Shown here one piece after another: positions 22,268 through 33,783 of a stretch of DNA of 64,000 nt (the stretch's first letter is position 1; each line of letters opens with the position of its first letter). The position numbers were made by a program, and so were the translations under genes. The DNA is taken from NCBI GenBank assembly GCA_030278955.1, contig JAOANR010000015.1, forward strand, positions 19,005,073 to 19,069,072, read 5' to 3'. The notes under the pieces were generated by a model that did not search any database, was not told the origin of the DNA, and saw nothing but the letters and a program-made list of their open reading frames with translations. This stretch comes from Hygrophila difformis. Its lineage: Eukaryota; Streptophyta; Magnoliopsida; Lamiales; Acanthaceae.

Positions 22268-22967
22268 CTATTCTTCACCAAATCGTTCCCACACATGCTC
22301 AACCAAATCGGATCGAAGTTCGTTGTGAATTTTCCGATCACGTACTTTAGCAATTCGTGTAAGGTACCCATTGAACCTTCCAACAGGGCCTTGATGAACT
22401 TCTACATGATTACTCACGTCGCTTGGTTCATTATCGTGCCACTGAGTTGCCATTTCTCCTTCATGCTCAATGATCATATTATGTAAAATAATACAAGCAT
22501 ACATTATATCTTTTATAAAATCTTTATACCAACTACGACTTGGACCTGAAATCATTGCCCATCGAGCTTGCAATACCCGAATGCACGTTCGACATCCTTT
22601 CGCGCAGCTTCTTGCATTACCTTAAACTTCTTCCTTTTTGGATCCTGTGGACATCGAAAACTTTTGACAAAAGTTGCCCATTCGGGATAGATACCATCTG
22701 TTAAATAATATCCCTGGTTGTATTCTTTGCCATTCACTGTAAATGTTACTTCTGGTGCATTACCCTTAAGAGCATCATTGAATAATGGAGATTCATTAAG
22801 GACGTTGATATCATTATTTGACCCTGCAACTCCAAAAAATGCGTGCCAGATCCACAAATCGGCAGATGCTACGGCTTCAAGCATAATTGTTGGAACACCA
22901 TGATCACCCCGAGTGTATTGGCCTTTCCATGCTACCGGACAATTCTTCCATTCCCAGTGCATACAAT
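22268..22967 (-). pseudogene. Harbinger transposase copy 1, C-terminal part
   Basis: The 3' part of the DDE (DDE_Tnp_4-type) transposase. It begins at the CACTA insertion with CMHWEWKNCPVAWKGQYTRG, the first catalytic-Asp region. It continues through AGSNNDINVLNESPLF (second Asp) and YLTDGIYPEWATFVK to EAARKDVERAFG (catalytic Glu region). At about 22576 one base is missing relative to the family frame, so the frame ends early at 22552. The rest (RWAMISGPSR to WERFGEE) reads in a second frame ending at 22268. The same missing base occurs in copy 2. The enzyme would cut at TAA/TTA targets in the nucleus. Confidence 0.9.
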
Positions 22968-22988
22968 CTACACTACAAGAAAAAAGTA

Positions 22989-23190
22989 AATTACCGACCG
23001 CATTTGCCGACCGTCATCGTGCGGGTCGGATTTACCGACCGGTTTACCGACCGCACGAGGCGGTCGGCAAAATGTAACCGTTGGGTGGGGACCCAATTCA
23101 GAAACGACCGAGTTACCGACCGCTGGTCCTGCGGTCGGTAATACCGACCGGGTTACCGACCGCACAGACGGTCGGTAACCTAGGTCGTAT
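22989..23190. promoter_or_regulatory. CACTA 5' subterminal repeats
   Basis: About ten copies of ACCGACCG or its complement CGGTCGGT in both orientations, several forming hairpins (for example arms ACCGACCGC and GCGGTCGGC around a short ACGAG loop near 23050). In En/Spm such subterminal repeats bind the TnpA protein. The TnpA role is family knowledge; the repeats are seen directly. Confidence 0.8.
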
Positions 23191-24632
23191 ATTTGCGCCC
23201 CAATTCAGTGAAAACACAATACCCGCGTCTCCATCCCCAAATTCACCTTCTCAATTTCACTCCCTCCGTTCCCAACGTTCGAGCGCCGACCACCCCCACG
23301 CCGACCGCCGCCGCCGCCGACCATCCGCCATTCGAGCGCCGACCACCCCACGCGAGTGTCGACTCTTCCACGTACGAGAAGGAAGCGCCCAGCCGCCCCA
23401 CTCCCCGGCCGCTGCAACCGCCGCCGGACGCGTCGCCTCTCGCCGTCGCCGCCGGAGCGCAGACGCGCGCAGCCCCCGCCCGCCGGAGCGCAGACGCGCT
23501 GCCACCCCCGCACAGCCCCTGCCCTCCCCATTTCTGCCCTCCGGCAGTCCCACCACCACCGGCCACCCCTTCCCATTCGAGTGCACAATCGAGGTATTCG
23601 ATTCACTTCTTTTTTTGCTCTAAAATTCCATTCGAATCTTGATTATTTTTTTTCCGTTTGTGGCATTGTGTTTGTATTTTTTTTTTTTGGTGATAATGGT
23701 ATTTGAACTTTGAATTGTGGATTGGGTACTTTATTGAGACAATTCGATTTATCATAGTCTTAGAAAATGCATTTGATTACATTGATCTATTAAGCTCGTA
23801 ATCGTGTTCTCTAGTTAGCAAAATCATTTAAAGGAAAAAAATTAGATTGCTAAAGTTGGGGCAGCCGGCTGTTTTGGCATTTTGGGTAGGAAATATTTGG
23901 ATTGTTGCAATTACGGACTGAGATATAGAATCCTCTCGTCGAGTAGATGATTATCCATATATGATATGTTGAATTTGGAGTTGATTTGAAAAAGTTATGG
24001 CATTTCCAAATGAACGTGTTGGTTGGTCGTTGAATTTTTTGAATACGTTACTTGTGCGTGCCATTGTTTATTTCCTTTCGAATTGGGAATTGATGTTGTC
24101 GATTAGAATTTTGGTTTGAGTTTGTGAATGTCTGTTATTATAGTTATTTAATTTTCGATTGCTACATGTCCAAGTCCATGGGGAACTCAATAAAATGACT
24201 CTAGTGTTATGCCGATTTCCATGACATTTCTTCTTTATCGTTTTAATATTGAATATTGTAGTATTAGACACATTTTGGGCACTACTTTAATTTGGAAATC
24301 AACATAATATCATTCTTAAATTGAAAATTCTTAATTCCTAAGATTGTTTTTCAATATCATTCTTAAATTAAAAATTCTTAATTCCTAATATCACCAATAT
24401 CGTTCTTAATTCTTAAAAGATTATAATAGTTAATTGTAAAAGATTATCACATAAAATGACTTAATTACAATCAACAAAAATCCCAACAACAGATGTTTCA
24501 TAATGTGTTTCAACATGAAATTGCCCATCAATCGTCTATACACAACCTCAATATGCTAATTTACCCGTTAGGATTTGGTGATTACATGCGATTGATTAAT
24601 AATATTCAAGTGGAATTCAAAATGTCATAGGT
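23191..24632 (+). other. CACTA leader region
   Basis: A GC-rich block at 23220-23600 (long Pro/Arg-rich frames in several registers, no domain) is followed by about 1 kb of AT-rich sequence before the transposase ATG. Most likely promoter, leader and a leader intron (GAG-GTATTC at about 23590 is a possible donor). I see no gene in it. Confidence 0.5.
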
Positions 24633-27600
24633 ATGGACCGAAGTTGGATGTACCGCTCCCGACGTAGTATTGGAGTACTCACAGATGAATTTAAAAATGG
24701 GGTCAAATTATTTATACAGATGTCTCATCAAAACCCAAACGTGGATAGAGCACAGGGAAGACTTAGGTGTCCGTGTAGTAGATGTAAGAATAAATGTTAT
24801 TTATCTGATAATGACATCACATATCATCTATATCGTGATGGCTTTGTCCCTAACTACGAAATATGGACGCGTCATGGAGAGCCACACCAATTTAGTCGCT
24901 ATTACGATACCGATGATACGGCGTCCACATCAGTGTCGGCACGTGATGATGACTACATACAAATGGTGTGCGATGGAATGGGAATTGGTGGGCCCGACAC
25001 AATACCAAATGAAGATAGTGATGAACCTAGGCCACCCGAGGAGCCTAATCCACAAGAGAAGTTGTTCTTTCGAATGTTGGAGGCGGCAGACAAAGATTTG
25101 TGGCCAGGATGCAAGAAAATGACTCTTTTGTCCACTATTGCTAGGTTGTTGAATATTAAGGCCGAACACAACTTATCGGAGAGGTGCTTCGATACTTTGT
25201 GTCAACTAATTCTTGATACACTCCCCGAGGATAATGCTTTGATTAAGAATTTTTACGAGGCGAAAAACTACTTGAGGGGTTAGGGTTGCCTGTTCAAAAA
25301 ATTGATTGCTGTGAAAAAGGGTGTATGTTATTCTGGCGCGCTGATTCGGCCTTAGATAAATGTAAGTTCTGTGACGAGCCTCGCTATAGAGAAACAAATT
25401 CGAATTCAAGGATTGGACGGAAATACATGTTCTATTTCCCACTTAAAAACAGATTGAAGCGACTGTATGCGTCGGAAGCGACGGCGAAGCATATGACGTG
25501 GCATGTAGGACATCATCATGGGACTTATGGGGAGATGTGCCACCCGTGTGACTCAAAGGCATGGAAGCACTTTGATACCACACATCCAGAATTTAGTAGG
25601 GATGGTCGGAATGTGAGATTAGGCTTATGCACGGATGGTTTTCAACCTTTTGGTCAATCGGGATCTCAATACTCATGTTGGCCAGTCATACTAACTCCGT
25701 ACAACCTCCCTCCTTCTATGTTTATGAAGGATGAATACATGTTCCTAACATGCATAATACCAGGGAAATCTAGCCCAAAGCAGAGGATTGATGTTTATTT
25801 ACAGCCCTTAATCGACGAGCTCATAGAGTTGTGGGACGTTGGGATCACTACATACGACACCTCTTCTAAACAAAATTTTCAGATGAAGGCAGCCTTGATG
25901 TGGACAATTGGGGATTTTCCGGCATATGCTATGTTGTCGGGGTGGAGCACCTATGGGAAAACTGCATGCCCAGTATGTATGGAAGAAACAGAATCTATAC
26001 GGCTTAAAGAGGGTGGGAAACAGTCGTGGTTTGATGTGCACAGGAGGTTCCTCCCTTCGAATCATCCTTTCAGAGTTGATAAGTCTAAATTCGTGAAGGA
26101 TCGGGAGGAGCATAGATCGCCACCTAGGGGTAAGAGTGGTGAAGAAGTCCTAGCGGATATAGAAAGGCATGGCCTTTGACGTGTATACGAAGTGGGAGGC
26201 GAGGAAGTGAATAGAATACAAAGCAAGACATGTGGATGGAAAAAGAAGAGTATATTCTGGGATCTACCGTATTGGAAGACGAATTTGGTTCGACATAACT
26301 TGGACGTCATGCACATTGAGAAGAATGTGTTTGAAAATGTGTTCAATACAGTTATGGATGTTCAGGGGAAGAGTAAGGACAATGCGAAAGCACGTGAGGA
26401 CATTGTGACCTTGTGCAACAGGCCCGAACTGCATAGGGACCCTCGCACAGGGAAATACCCAAGGGCAGTGTATACAATGGACAAGGACAAGCGGGATGTG
26501 TTTCTGAAATGGGTCGCCGGATTAAAATTTCCTGATGGATGTGTATCCAACCTTGGTAGATGCGTTGGCATGAATAAACACCGATTGTTTGGCATGAAAA
26601 GTCATGATTGTCATATTTTCATGCAAAGACTACTACCAATTGGATGGCGGGAGCTACTTCCTAAGAGTGTGTGGGAGCCAATAACAGAGTTGAGCAATGT
26701 TTTTCGGGCACTCACTGCGAAGACGCTGAAAGAGGCAGATATAGAAAGACTGGCCATAGATATTCCAGTAGTACTGTGTAAGCTGGAGACGATCTTCCCC
26801 CCCTCATTCTTCGATTGTATGGAACATCTACCTGTCCACCTCCCTTATGAAGCTAGCCTTGCCGGTCCCGTTCAATTCAGATGGATGTACCCTTATGAAA
26901 GGTATAATATGAATATGCTTGTACTTTAAAAATTTCAAAACTTTTGTTCAATACAGTCGTTTAATACAAAAAATGCATTCAATGTTTTGTAGATATCTCA
27001 ATCGACTCAAACGCACTGTGCGCAACAAGGCACATGTTGAAGGAAGTATCTGCAACGCATACATGGTTCGTGAAGCCTCAATTTTCTGCTCTCATTACTT
27101 TGAGAAGCATGTATTCACCCGGGAAAGGAATGTGCCAAGGAACGATGATGGAGGCACAACACAATACGACGATCGCCTTCCAAGTGTATTCAAATACCCG
27201 GGGCGTGCCCAAGGTCATCCCAAGAAGAGGCGATTGTCTGAACAAGAGTTGAAAGCCATTCACAATTACCTCATATTAAATTGCAAAGAGATAGAACCTT
27301 ATCTCACGTAAGTACTGAATTTGTTTTGTAAATTCAATTACCTCATATTAAATTGCAAAAAATGATAACAATGCTCGTAATGGTAATAATAGGACATTTG
27401 AAGAGCAGCTGCACAAGGAACGACCGATGATAAGTGAGGCGGATATTCAAAGTGCGATGTCGGATGACTTTCCGCGATGGTTGGAGACATATATGACACA
27501 AAATCCACCCGAAAATCCATGTCTGAGTCACATAGCACAAGGGCCACTTCCTATTGGTATTTCATATTCAATGTACTTCATAAATGGGATGAAATTTCAC

Positions 27601-28206
27601 ACAGAATCGCACGGCAAGCATAGATCGACCTACAACAGTGGTGTTTGCATTTCGAGCACGTCCGGAGACTACTATGGCATAATCGAAGAGATTATTGTCA
27701 TAGAGTACCCGGCGCTGCCTATGAAGCAAACTACATTCTTCAAATGTAGATGGTTTGACCCCCGTGAAGGAATTGGAACACGGACCCATGAGAAGTACAA
27801 GCTGGTCGAGATTAACCACTCAAAGTCGTTGCCTATATACGATCCTTTTATATTTGCATACCAGGCAGAACAAGTTTGTTATGCTTCGTTCCCAACGATG
27901 AGGCCAGCTGCGGGTAGGAATGAATGGTTGGCCGTATGTAAAGTGAAACCGCGGGGTGTAATAACTGTGCGACCTGGGGAAGAACCGGAAGCTTTTCAGG
28001 AGGACGCTCCAGAACATCATGGAATCGAAACCACGACTTTCACTACTGCAAGGGAGCGCCTAACAGATAGCGTGGTCCAATATGTAGAGCTTCAGCGGGA
28101 TGACGAGGCAGTTCACTCTGATTCCTCCAGTGATACTGATGATTTAGATGACACAGATCCGGATGATCCGTCACAGGAGACTTCGGATGAGGACTTCGAA
28201 ATTTGA
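24633..28206 (+). pseudogene. CACTA tnpD-like (TNP2) transposase, broken
   Basis: Three exons: 24633-26901, 26993-27307 and 27393-28206, all with GT/AG junctions. The N-terminal transposase-associated domain starts MDRSWMYRSRRSIGVLTDEF and carries a CPCSRCKN zinc-like motif. Then come the TNP2 core (YDTSSKQNFQMKAALMWTIG and DFPAYAMLSGWSTYGKTACP, then LVRHNLDVMHIEKNVFENV), the DUF4218 region (HLPVHLPYEASLAGPVQFRW, YLNRLKRTVRNKAHVEGSI) and a C-terminal DUF4216-like region with an acidic tail. Two lesions are visible: one base is missing at about 25280, and an in-frame TGA lies at 26177-26179. The three exons sum to 3,398 nt, one short of a multiple of three, which agrees with a single-base loss. 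The family cuts CACTA ends; this copy probably cannot. Confidence 0.92.
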
Positions 28207-28305
28207 CATGTGATAAACTTCTTAAATACCGTACCAACTATTACACATTGTATGTTTTAAAGATGTTATAAAGCTTATATTGGAATACAATTGTCCCATA
28301 TACAG

Positions 28306-30097
28306 ATGTCTCAACGTGGTAGTGGCTCTTCTTCGAACACGCCACAGCGGACACTTACTGCTGCCGAGGAAGCGGCAAGGATACGGCGGGCGAGGGAGGC
28401 ATATCAGCGACGTATGGCAGGTAAGATGTAAATTACGTTTATTATGTTGTATATACTTGTATTGCTTGAAAATATTTAACTTTATTTGAAAAATATTGAA
28501 TTACAGTTGCAGCTGCCAGCCAGGAAGAGCAGCCTATTGAGCCTATTGCTGATGATACGGCTGTTCCAGAGACACCACCCCCACGTACTCCAGGTACTAA
28601 CAACTTTTTAAATAGATTTGCTGCAGTTCCTTTATGATAAAATTGATCTGAATTTGTTGATAGGATCGGCGGGGTCTTCACAGGCGGTTCCACCAGTGCC
28701 TCCTCCGGTAGCTGAGCCAGGTCTCGACAGGGTGCTCCTTGCCCCGAATGCCACAGATGGGATGTAAGTATTCCACATTATGTTACATTATTGACAATGA
28801 TAATTAATTGTTACTTTATACAACACGAGTCTTCATCTTAGTTACGTTGTTTAACGAACGATCCTTGTCTTGAAGTATCGACTTCCCGAACGCTGTCGTG
28901 AGAAAGATTACGGACATATATCCCAGACGAGCGGATATGAATGGAATCAGCTGGGGTAAGGTGTCAAAAGAAACGAAGGAGTTCTATTGGGGAGAATTCC
29001 AGGTATGAAGTTTACCTTGCAATAATTTTTGTGTTGTTCAAACTAGTAATTCAAATGCTCTATTTATTTATCTGCAGAAAGTTGCTCGTTGGGCTCCCGA
29101 GCATGCCCGTGTTGTGAGGAAGGAATGGGAGAAGAAAAACATTGCACGGTGAGTTTTAAATTACAACAATAGTGTTTTATTATAATATTCGAAAATTTAC
29201 TGATTTTATTTGCAAAAAAAGATACAAGGACTACACTTTGGACATCCGCTCCAAGAAAAAACCGATGCCTGGGGATGCGCTAGTGGGAGAGAATTGGAGG
29301 CGCATATGGGATTCCCAACAATTCAAGGATAAGAGCAAGAGAGGAAAGCTGAACAGAAGGCGCGGTCAGGAGGATGCACCTGCTCTCCCCACACACACTG
29401 CAGGATCAAAGACATTTCGAGCCACTCGTGATCATATGGTATGATGTTCAAATCTATTTGTCAAAATAATATGGTATTTAATGAAGCACATTATGATCAC
29501 TACCTTTTTGTTAAATATATATAGTCGGCTGAGAAGGAAGGTCCTGTCCACTTTCACGAGCTTCATGTGCACACGCATACAAGAAAGCACCAAAAGGACA
29601 ATTGGGTACGCGACAAGTCACAGAACCTCCAGGTACAGATAGAAAATGACTTGTTAAATTCCATATTTACTACAATGCTCAGTTGTTTGACCATTTTTTT
29701 TAAACTTATAACACATGCCAAGTTCAATGCTGTTGTTGAGACCTTAAGCCAGGATCCTGAGATTGGCAGTAGTTTGGATCCCGATCGTGTCTTTCTGGAT
29801 GTTGCTGGTGGCATGGACAGGCGCAAGGCAATTTATGGCATAGGCTCCGTTGCCAGGTCGATCAGGGCCGGGGATGATGTGGATTCCACCCCTCCACCGC
29901 CTACTACTCAGTTTGTGACGCAGGCCCAGTTCGATGCATACACGGCGACTATTGAGCGTCTCGCCCAGTCACAGATGACCATGGCGGAGCAGATGGAGAG
30001 ATTGTTGGGACGCCGGGGCCCTCGATCCCCACCCCGCGGGGACGGGGATGATGATCTTGGAGGCTGCTCAGGAGGAGGTGACCTCGGTGTTCATTAG
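28306..30097 (+). CDS. CACTA tnpA-like protein (Transposase_24 family), eight exons
   Basis: Gene model with eight exons: 28306-28420, 28507-28593, 28664-28763, 28876-29002, 29078-29148, 29222-29438, 29525-29632 and 29723-30097. Every junction is GT/AG, phases agree, and the lengths sum to exactly 1,200 nt (399 residues plus stop). Order: a Ser/Thr/Arg-rich N-terminus (MSQRGSGSSSNTPQRTLTAA), a proline-rich linker, the plant transposase Ptta/En/Spm domain (NGISWGKVSKETKEFYWGEF, WEKKNIARYKDYTLDI, then PTHTAGSKTF), a predicted coiled coil near the C-terminus (FDAYTATIERLAQSQ and AEQMERLL), and a Gly/Asp-rich tail. TnpA-type proteins bind subterminal repeats, help bring the ends together and can regulate the promoter. 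It starts 99 bp after the tnpD stop and appears intact while tnpD is not. Confidence 0.85.
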
Positions 30098-30400
30098 TTG
30101 TTCTTGTTTTTTACTTATGGTCTTTCATAGACTTGGACTTGTTTCTTTCTATTACCTTTTGACATGTTGGACAAGAATTCTAGTACTTGTAACTCCTTAT
30201 CCAATGTTTCTCTTGTTGTGTGAATTCAGATTTAAACTAATGAAATGTAATGATCTATGTTACAAATTTACAATATGTGAAGCTTGGAAGTTTGGTATTG
30301 ATGTGCAGATGAGATCCAAAATGTATTGGATGTTGTGGCAGGATTTATGAATTTTGGTTTTGGCAGGTTTGGTTTGAGGGAAAACCTATTCTGCTGGTGC
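30098..30400 (+). other. CACTA 3' flank of the tnpA-like gene
   Basis: T-rich sequence resembling a plant 3' UTR after the stop at 30097. No coding sense. It leads into the 3' subterminal repeats. Confidence 0.5.
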
Positions 30401-30409
30401 AGTGTTCAG

Positions 30410-30745
30410 GTTTCCCGACCGCATATGCGGTCGGGGAGTCGGTCGGCAAGCTCGCCGACCGACACACCGACCGAAAAACGGTCGGTAATCAGGAGGTCCC
30501 GCAGCCCATGGGGGCCGTCTTTCCCGACCAAAAATTGGTCGGGAGTTTTGGTCGGTAGGTTTCCCGACCAAAACTCGGTCGGTAGTCGGTCGGGAACAAG
30601 GCGACCGCTTCTCCTGCTTGGTCGCCAAAAATTTTCGGACCACAACATTACCGACCGTCGTCTGCGGTCGGGAAGACGGTCGGTAACGTGGGAAACGACC
30701 CGTGTCCGGGATTTGCCGACCGCATTGACGGTCGGTATTTCCTTT
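30410..30745. promoter_or_regulatory. CACTA 3' subterminal repeats
   Basis: More than fifteen CCGACC/GGTCGG units, several as hairpins. One is a perfect palindrome at 30416-30437 (arm CCCGACCGCAT); another has arms CCCGACCAA and TTGGTCGGG around 30525. They mirror the 5' cluster but are denser. Expected to be protein-binding sites for end recognition. Confidence 0.8.
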
Positions 30746-30761
30746 TTTTCTTGTAGTGCTA

Positions 30762-31302
30762 GACTACCAAGCATCCCAGGAAACCCATGTTTTCTTTCAT
30801 GGATTTCCATCAATCGACGTTGGTCATCAGTCGTTGGTTTTCTCAAATAGTAACCGCCAAAAACTTCTATAACACTTCGGCAAAATTCACGTAGGCACTG
30901 AATGCCTGTTGTTTCGGCAATATGCAAGTACTCGTCATAGTGATCAGCTGGTCCACCATATGCTAATTGTCTAATCGCATTTGTACATTTGTGTAGTGAT
31001 GTAAACCCCAACCTCCCAGTTGCGTCGTGTCTTTGCTGAAAAAATGCATTATGTTCCTCTAATGCATGTACAATGCGAAGAAATACTTCTTTCCTCATGC
31101 GAAAATGTCGACGGAATTTGTTTGGACCCCATATCGGATTTTCATTGAAGTAATCCCGCATTAATTGCCGATGCGCCCCCTCTCGGTCACTTTGAACATA
31201 GGTCCTTGAGCGTCCATGCTTTCGTTGGATGGCTTCAAGGTAGCGCTGTTCAAGAGTGTCATCTTCTATGTATTCGCGAATGGACTCTTCAATACAGCTC
31301 AT
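30762..31302 (-). pseudogene. Harbinger transposase copy 1, N-terminal part
   Basis: Starts at the ATG at 31302 (MSCIEESIREYIEDDTLEQR) and is open to the CACTA insertion. It has the N-terminal helices (ENPIWGPNKFRRHFRMRKEV), the LAYGGPADHYDEYLHIAETT segment and RKHGFPGMLGSL directly before the catalytic region. It is cut off by the CACTA element; its continuation is at 22967 downward. Confidence 0.9.
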
Positions 31303-32051
31303 ATGGAGGTGAAGACATTTTTTGGAAGATATACAAATAAGCAAAAAAAATATGAAACAAGAAATATGGGTTGCAAATGAGGTGAATGAATGACGCATTA
31401 TATAGACATTGTTGGAACACCAAGGAATGGGTACGTGCAAACATTCCATACTCAATTATTCAATCACAATAACTCATAATGCAACCCCCATTCCTATCCC
31501 ATACGTGCAGACATTCCATACTCAATAATTATTCATAATAATTCATATTATTCCATACACAATAATTCATACTGCAACGCCCATACAACACCCATGCACT
31601 GTGGAGTAACCATTATATTATTATATTATTTAGTTTACAATACCCATACTCAATTATAGCTCTGCATGCATACAACACCCATGCACAATAATTCATTCAT
31701 GTTAGAATAGTTATAATATTATTATATTATTTTGCATACAATACACATACTTAATTATAAAGTTGCATGCATACAACACCCATACTTTTTGACTTGTCAC
31801 TACTTGTTTGTTTCATGTTATGAATAGCTATTGTATTATAGTATTATTTAGTCTATTTTTAGTTAAATTTTGCATGTTAATACTGTAGTTCTAAAAATAT
31901 TAATATTTATCACATAATCTAAAAATAATTCAAATTTCATATATAGCTAGTAACTTTAAAACTCCATACAACCAAATGAAATACTAAATTAACATACACA
32001 ACAACTTGTGGAAAGTAAATAACATATTTAAAAAAAAAAAAAAACTTACTC

Positions 32052-33209
32052 CTATTCTTCATCATCTATTTCTGACCATAATTTCTTAACTATTTTATCG
32101 TGGGCTTTCTTCTGAAACTCTGTCATATTTGAAGTATCCATCATCACCATTTCATGCAATTTTACCAATTTATAATTTTCTATCTCTTGATTTTTTTTCT
32201 TCATAAGCACTTGATACATTGAAATGTCATCTTTCATCCCCTTTCTTTTACCCTTTCTCTTTGCCGCTTTATGCCCCATGGGTCGTTGTGGAGATGGATC
32301 TGAGTTGTTGGAGGATGGCGTATATGCTCCTTCTGCGGTATTCTTTGTTCTTTTAGAAGATTGAAATTCCCCACCCACTTCCATAAACTTGGGGCATGTC
32401 GAGAGAATTCTCCATACTCCAAGCCACTTAAAACCATTTGTATTATGGTGTTGTCTATACTCTGTTTGCGCCATCTCAATTATATCAGCATCACTCTTGC
32501 CACTACCCCAGACACACGAAATCCTTTTATAACAATCAGAAAATTGGGTAGTTTGTTTTTGTAATTTATAAAATTGAGCCTTTAATTGATTTTGTTTCCG
32601 TTCAGGAGTGTTGCTGGGCCGATTTGTGTTGTACGCTTCTGCAATTCGCTTCCACATTTGCTCGAGGCGTTGATCATTTCCCACAACCGAATCAATACTA
32701 ATGTCCACCCAACATTGTGCAAGGAGTTCACACTCCTCATTAGAATACAAAGCTCGACGCTTTGGGGAAATATGTTCATCTCCACTCGGTGGATTGGGTG
32801 AGAGATTTATGTTCTCGAACCCTTGACAAGAAGCCTTACCGGATGTAGGGGTACCTTGATCCATGCTCTCACCATCAATGCTAGTTCTTCGTGCCAAATC
32901 AGAGGTATTGCACCTTTGTGATGGAAATATTGGGGGAGGAAAAGGATAATACGGAATGGACGGATATTGTGAGTAGCTATATGGTTGGAAACCTCGAGGC
33001 GGATAGCCTTGTGGTGAATATCCAAATGAGGCCATAGAAGAACCCATATGATTGTTTACAAAATTAGAAGTATTAGGCATATTTGGCCACATAGCATTTG
33101 GATAAGCAGGACGGACATCGGAATTTTCAGATGGTAAACTTGAATTGGAAAAATTTTGGGGAGATGGACTTGATTTGTTGGGATCAAACCAATTGGAATA
33201 GGGATTCAT
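32052..33209 (-). CDS. Harbinger Myb/SANT-like ORF1 protein, copy 1
   Basis: The second PIF/Harbinger gene, 385 codons from the ATG at 33209 (MNPYSNWFDPNKSSPSP). The N-terminal third is Ser/Pro/Tyr-rich and disordered. The middle carries the trihelix/SANT-like DNA-binding region (RALYSNEECELLAQCWVDIS then LEQMWKRIAEAYN, with WLGVWRILS later). The C-terminus is a Lys-rich stretch (KAAKRKGKRKGMKDD, a likely nuclear signal) followed by a helical segment to IDDEE. In this family the Myb-like protein binds subterminal DNA and brings the transposase to the nucleus. The frame is open throughout; the homologue in copy 2 is frame-shifted. Confidence 0.85.
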   Translation of the reverse strand: MNPYSNWFDPNKSSPSPQNFSNSSLPSENSDVRPAYPNAMWPNMPNTSNFVNNHMGSSMASFGYSPQGYPPRGFQPYSYSQYPSIPYYPFPPPIFPSQRCNTSDLARRTSIDGESMDQGTPTSGKASCQGFENINLSPNPPSGDEHISPKRRALYSNEECELLAQCWVDISIDSVVGNDQRLEQMWKRIAEAYNTNRPSNTPERKQNQLKAQFYKLQKQTTQFSDCYKRISCVWGSGKSDADIIEMAQTEYRQHHNTNGFKWLGVWRILSTCPKFMEVGGEFQSSKRTKNTAEGAYTPSSNNSDPSPQRPMGHKAAKRKGKRKGMKDDISMYQVLMKKKNQEIENYKLVKLHEMVMMDTSNMTEFQKKAHDKIVKKLWSEIDDEE

Positions 33210-33783
33210 TGTTGAAAAAGGAATATGGATGAATTGTGAAATTTGTGATGGAGGATATGATGATAAAAACATATGAATGATGTATAAGGTATATATAGAA
33301 GAATGGGTGCATGCATTTTTGAAATTGGACAAAAATGATAATTAAAATTTTAACTATAAAAAAGAAAAAACTGTAAATAAGTAGAATTGAACAATTATAC
33401 AATTAATATTTAATATAAAAAGAATAAAACAAAAGAATACCTGCAAACTGAAATAATTTTAATATGCGGACAAACCTTCACAGTTAAAAAATAAAAATTT
33501 TAAAAAAAACAAAACCTATATGAAGTATTTTAAATCTACCGATAGAATTTAAGAAATATTGAAATTTTTTTTTTTTAAAAAAAGAAAACATTCTGCACAG
33601 CAAAAGGGTCATGTGACCCAACATAGCAAAAAGACAAAAATATCAATTAACACTATCTTCCATACAACCTACAGTAGCAAAAGAATTAGCCATAATTCAA
33701 GGAGAGCACGTGAACAACACAGCCTTACCATTTAATCGTATGTGCATACCACGCGAGCGTCACCTTGGATTACGTACAACCTT

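Larger units (their letters stand above)
22971..30758 (+). mobile_element. CACTA (En/Spm) transposon
   Basis: 7,788 bp with termini CACTACAAGAAAAAA and the inverse TTTTTTCTTGTAGTG, flanked by the 3-bp duplication CTA at 22968-22970 and 30759-30761. The uninterrupted sequence is visible in Harbinger copy 2, where the target reads continuously near 47007. The element carries subterminal CCGACCG repeat clusters at both ends and two plus-strand genes in the family order: a TNP2/tnpD-like transposase, then a tnpA-like protein. It inserted in the first catalytic region of the Harbinger transposase. Confidence 0.96.

Noticed and set aside
22552..22962. Stand-alone gene for the open frame starting at the CACTA junction
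   Set aside because: It is the interrupted C-terminal part of the Harbinger transposase; its start is created by the insertion edge.
23081..23623. Several overlapping 100-180 codon frames in both strands
   Set aside because: They come from a GC-rich leader in the CACTA element; Arg/Pro-rich composition in all frames indicates base composition, not genes.
30406..31455. A fused 349-codon gene spanning Harbinger and CACTA sequence
   Set aside because: The frame runs by chance from transposase coding DNA into the CACTA subterminal repeats; its last 120 codons are CCGACC repeats and the true start is at 31302.
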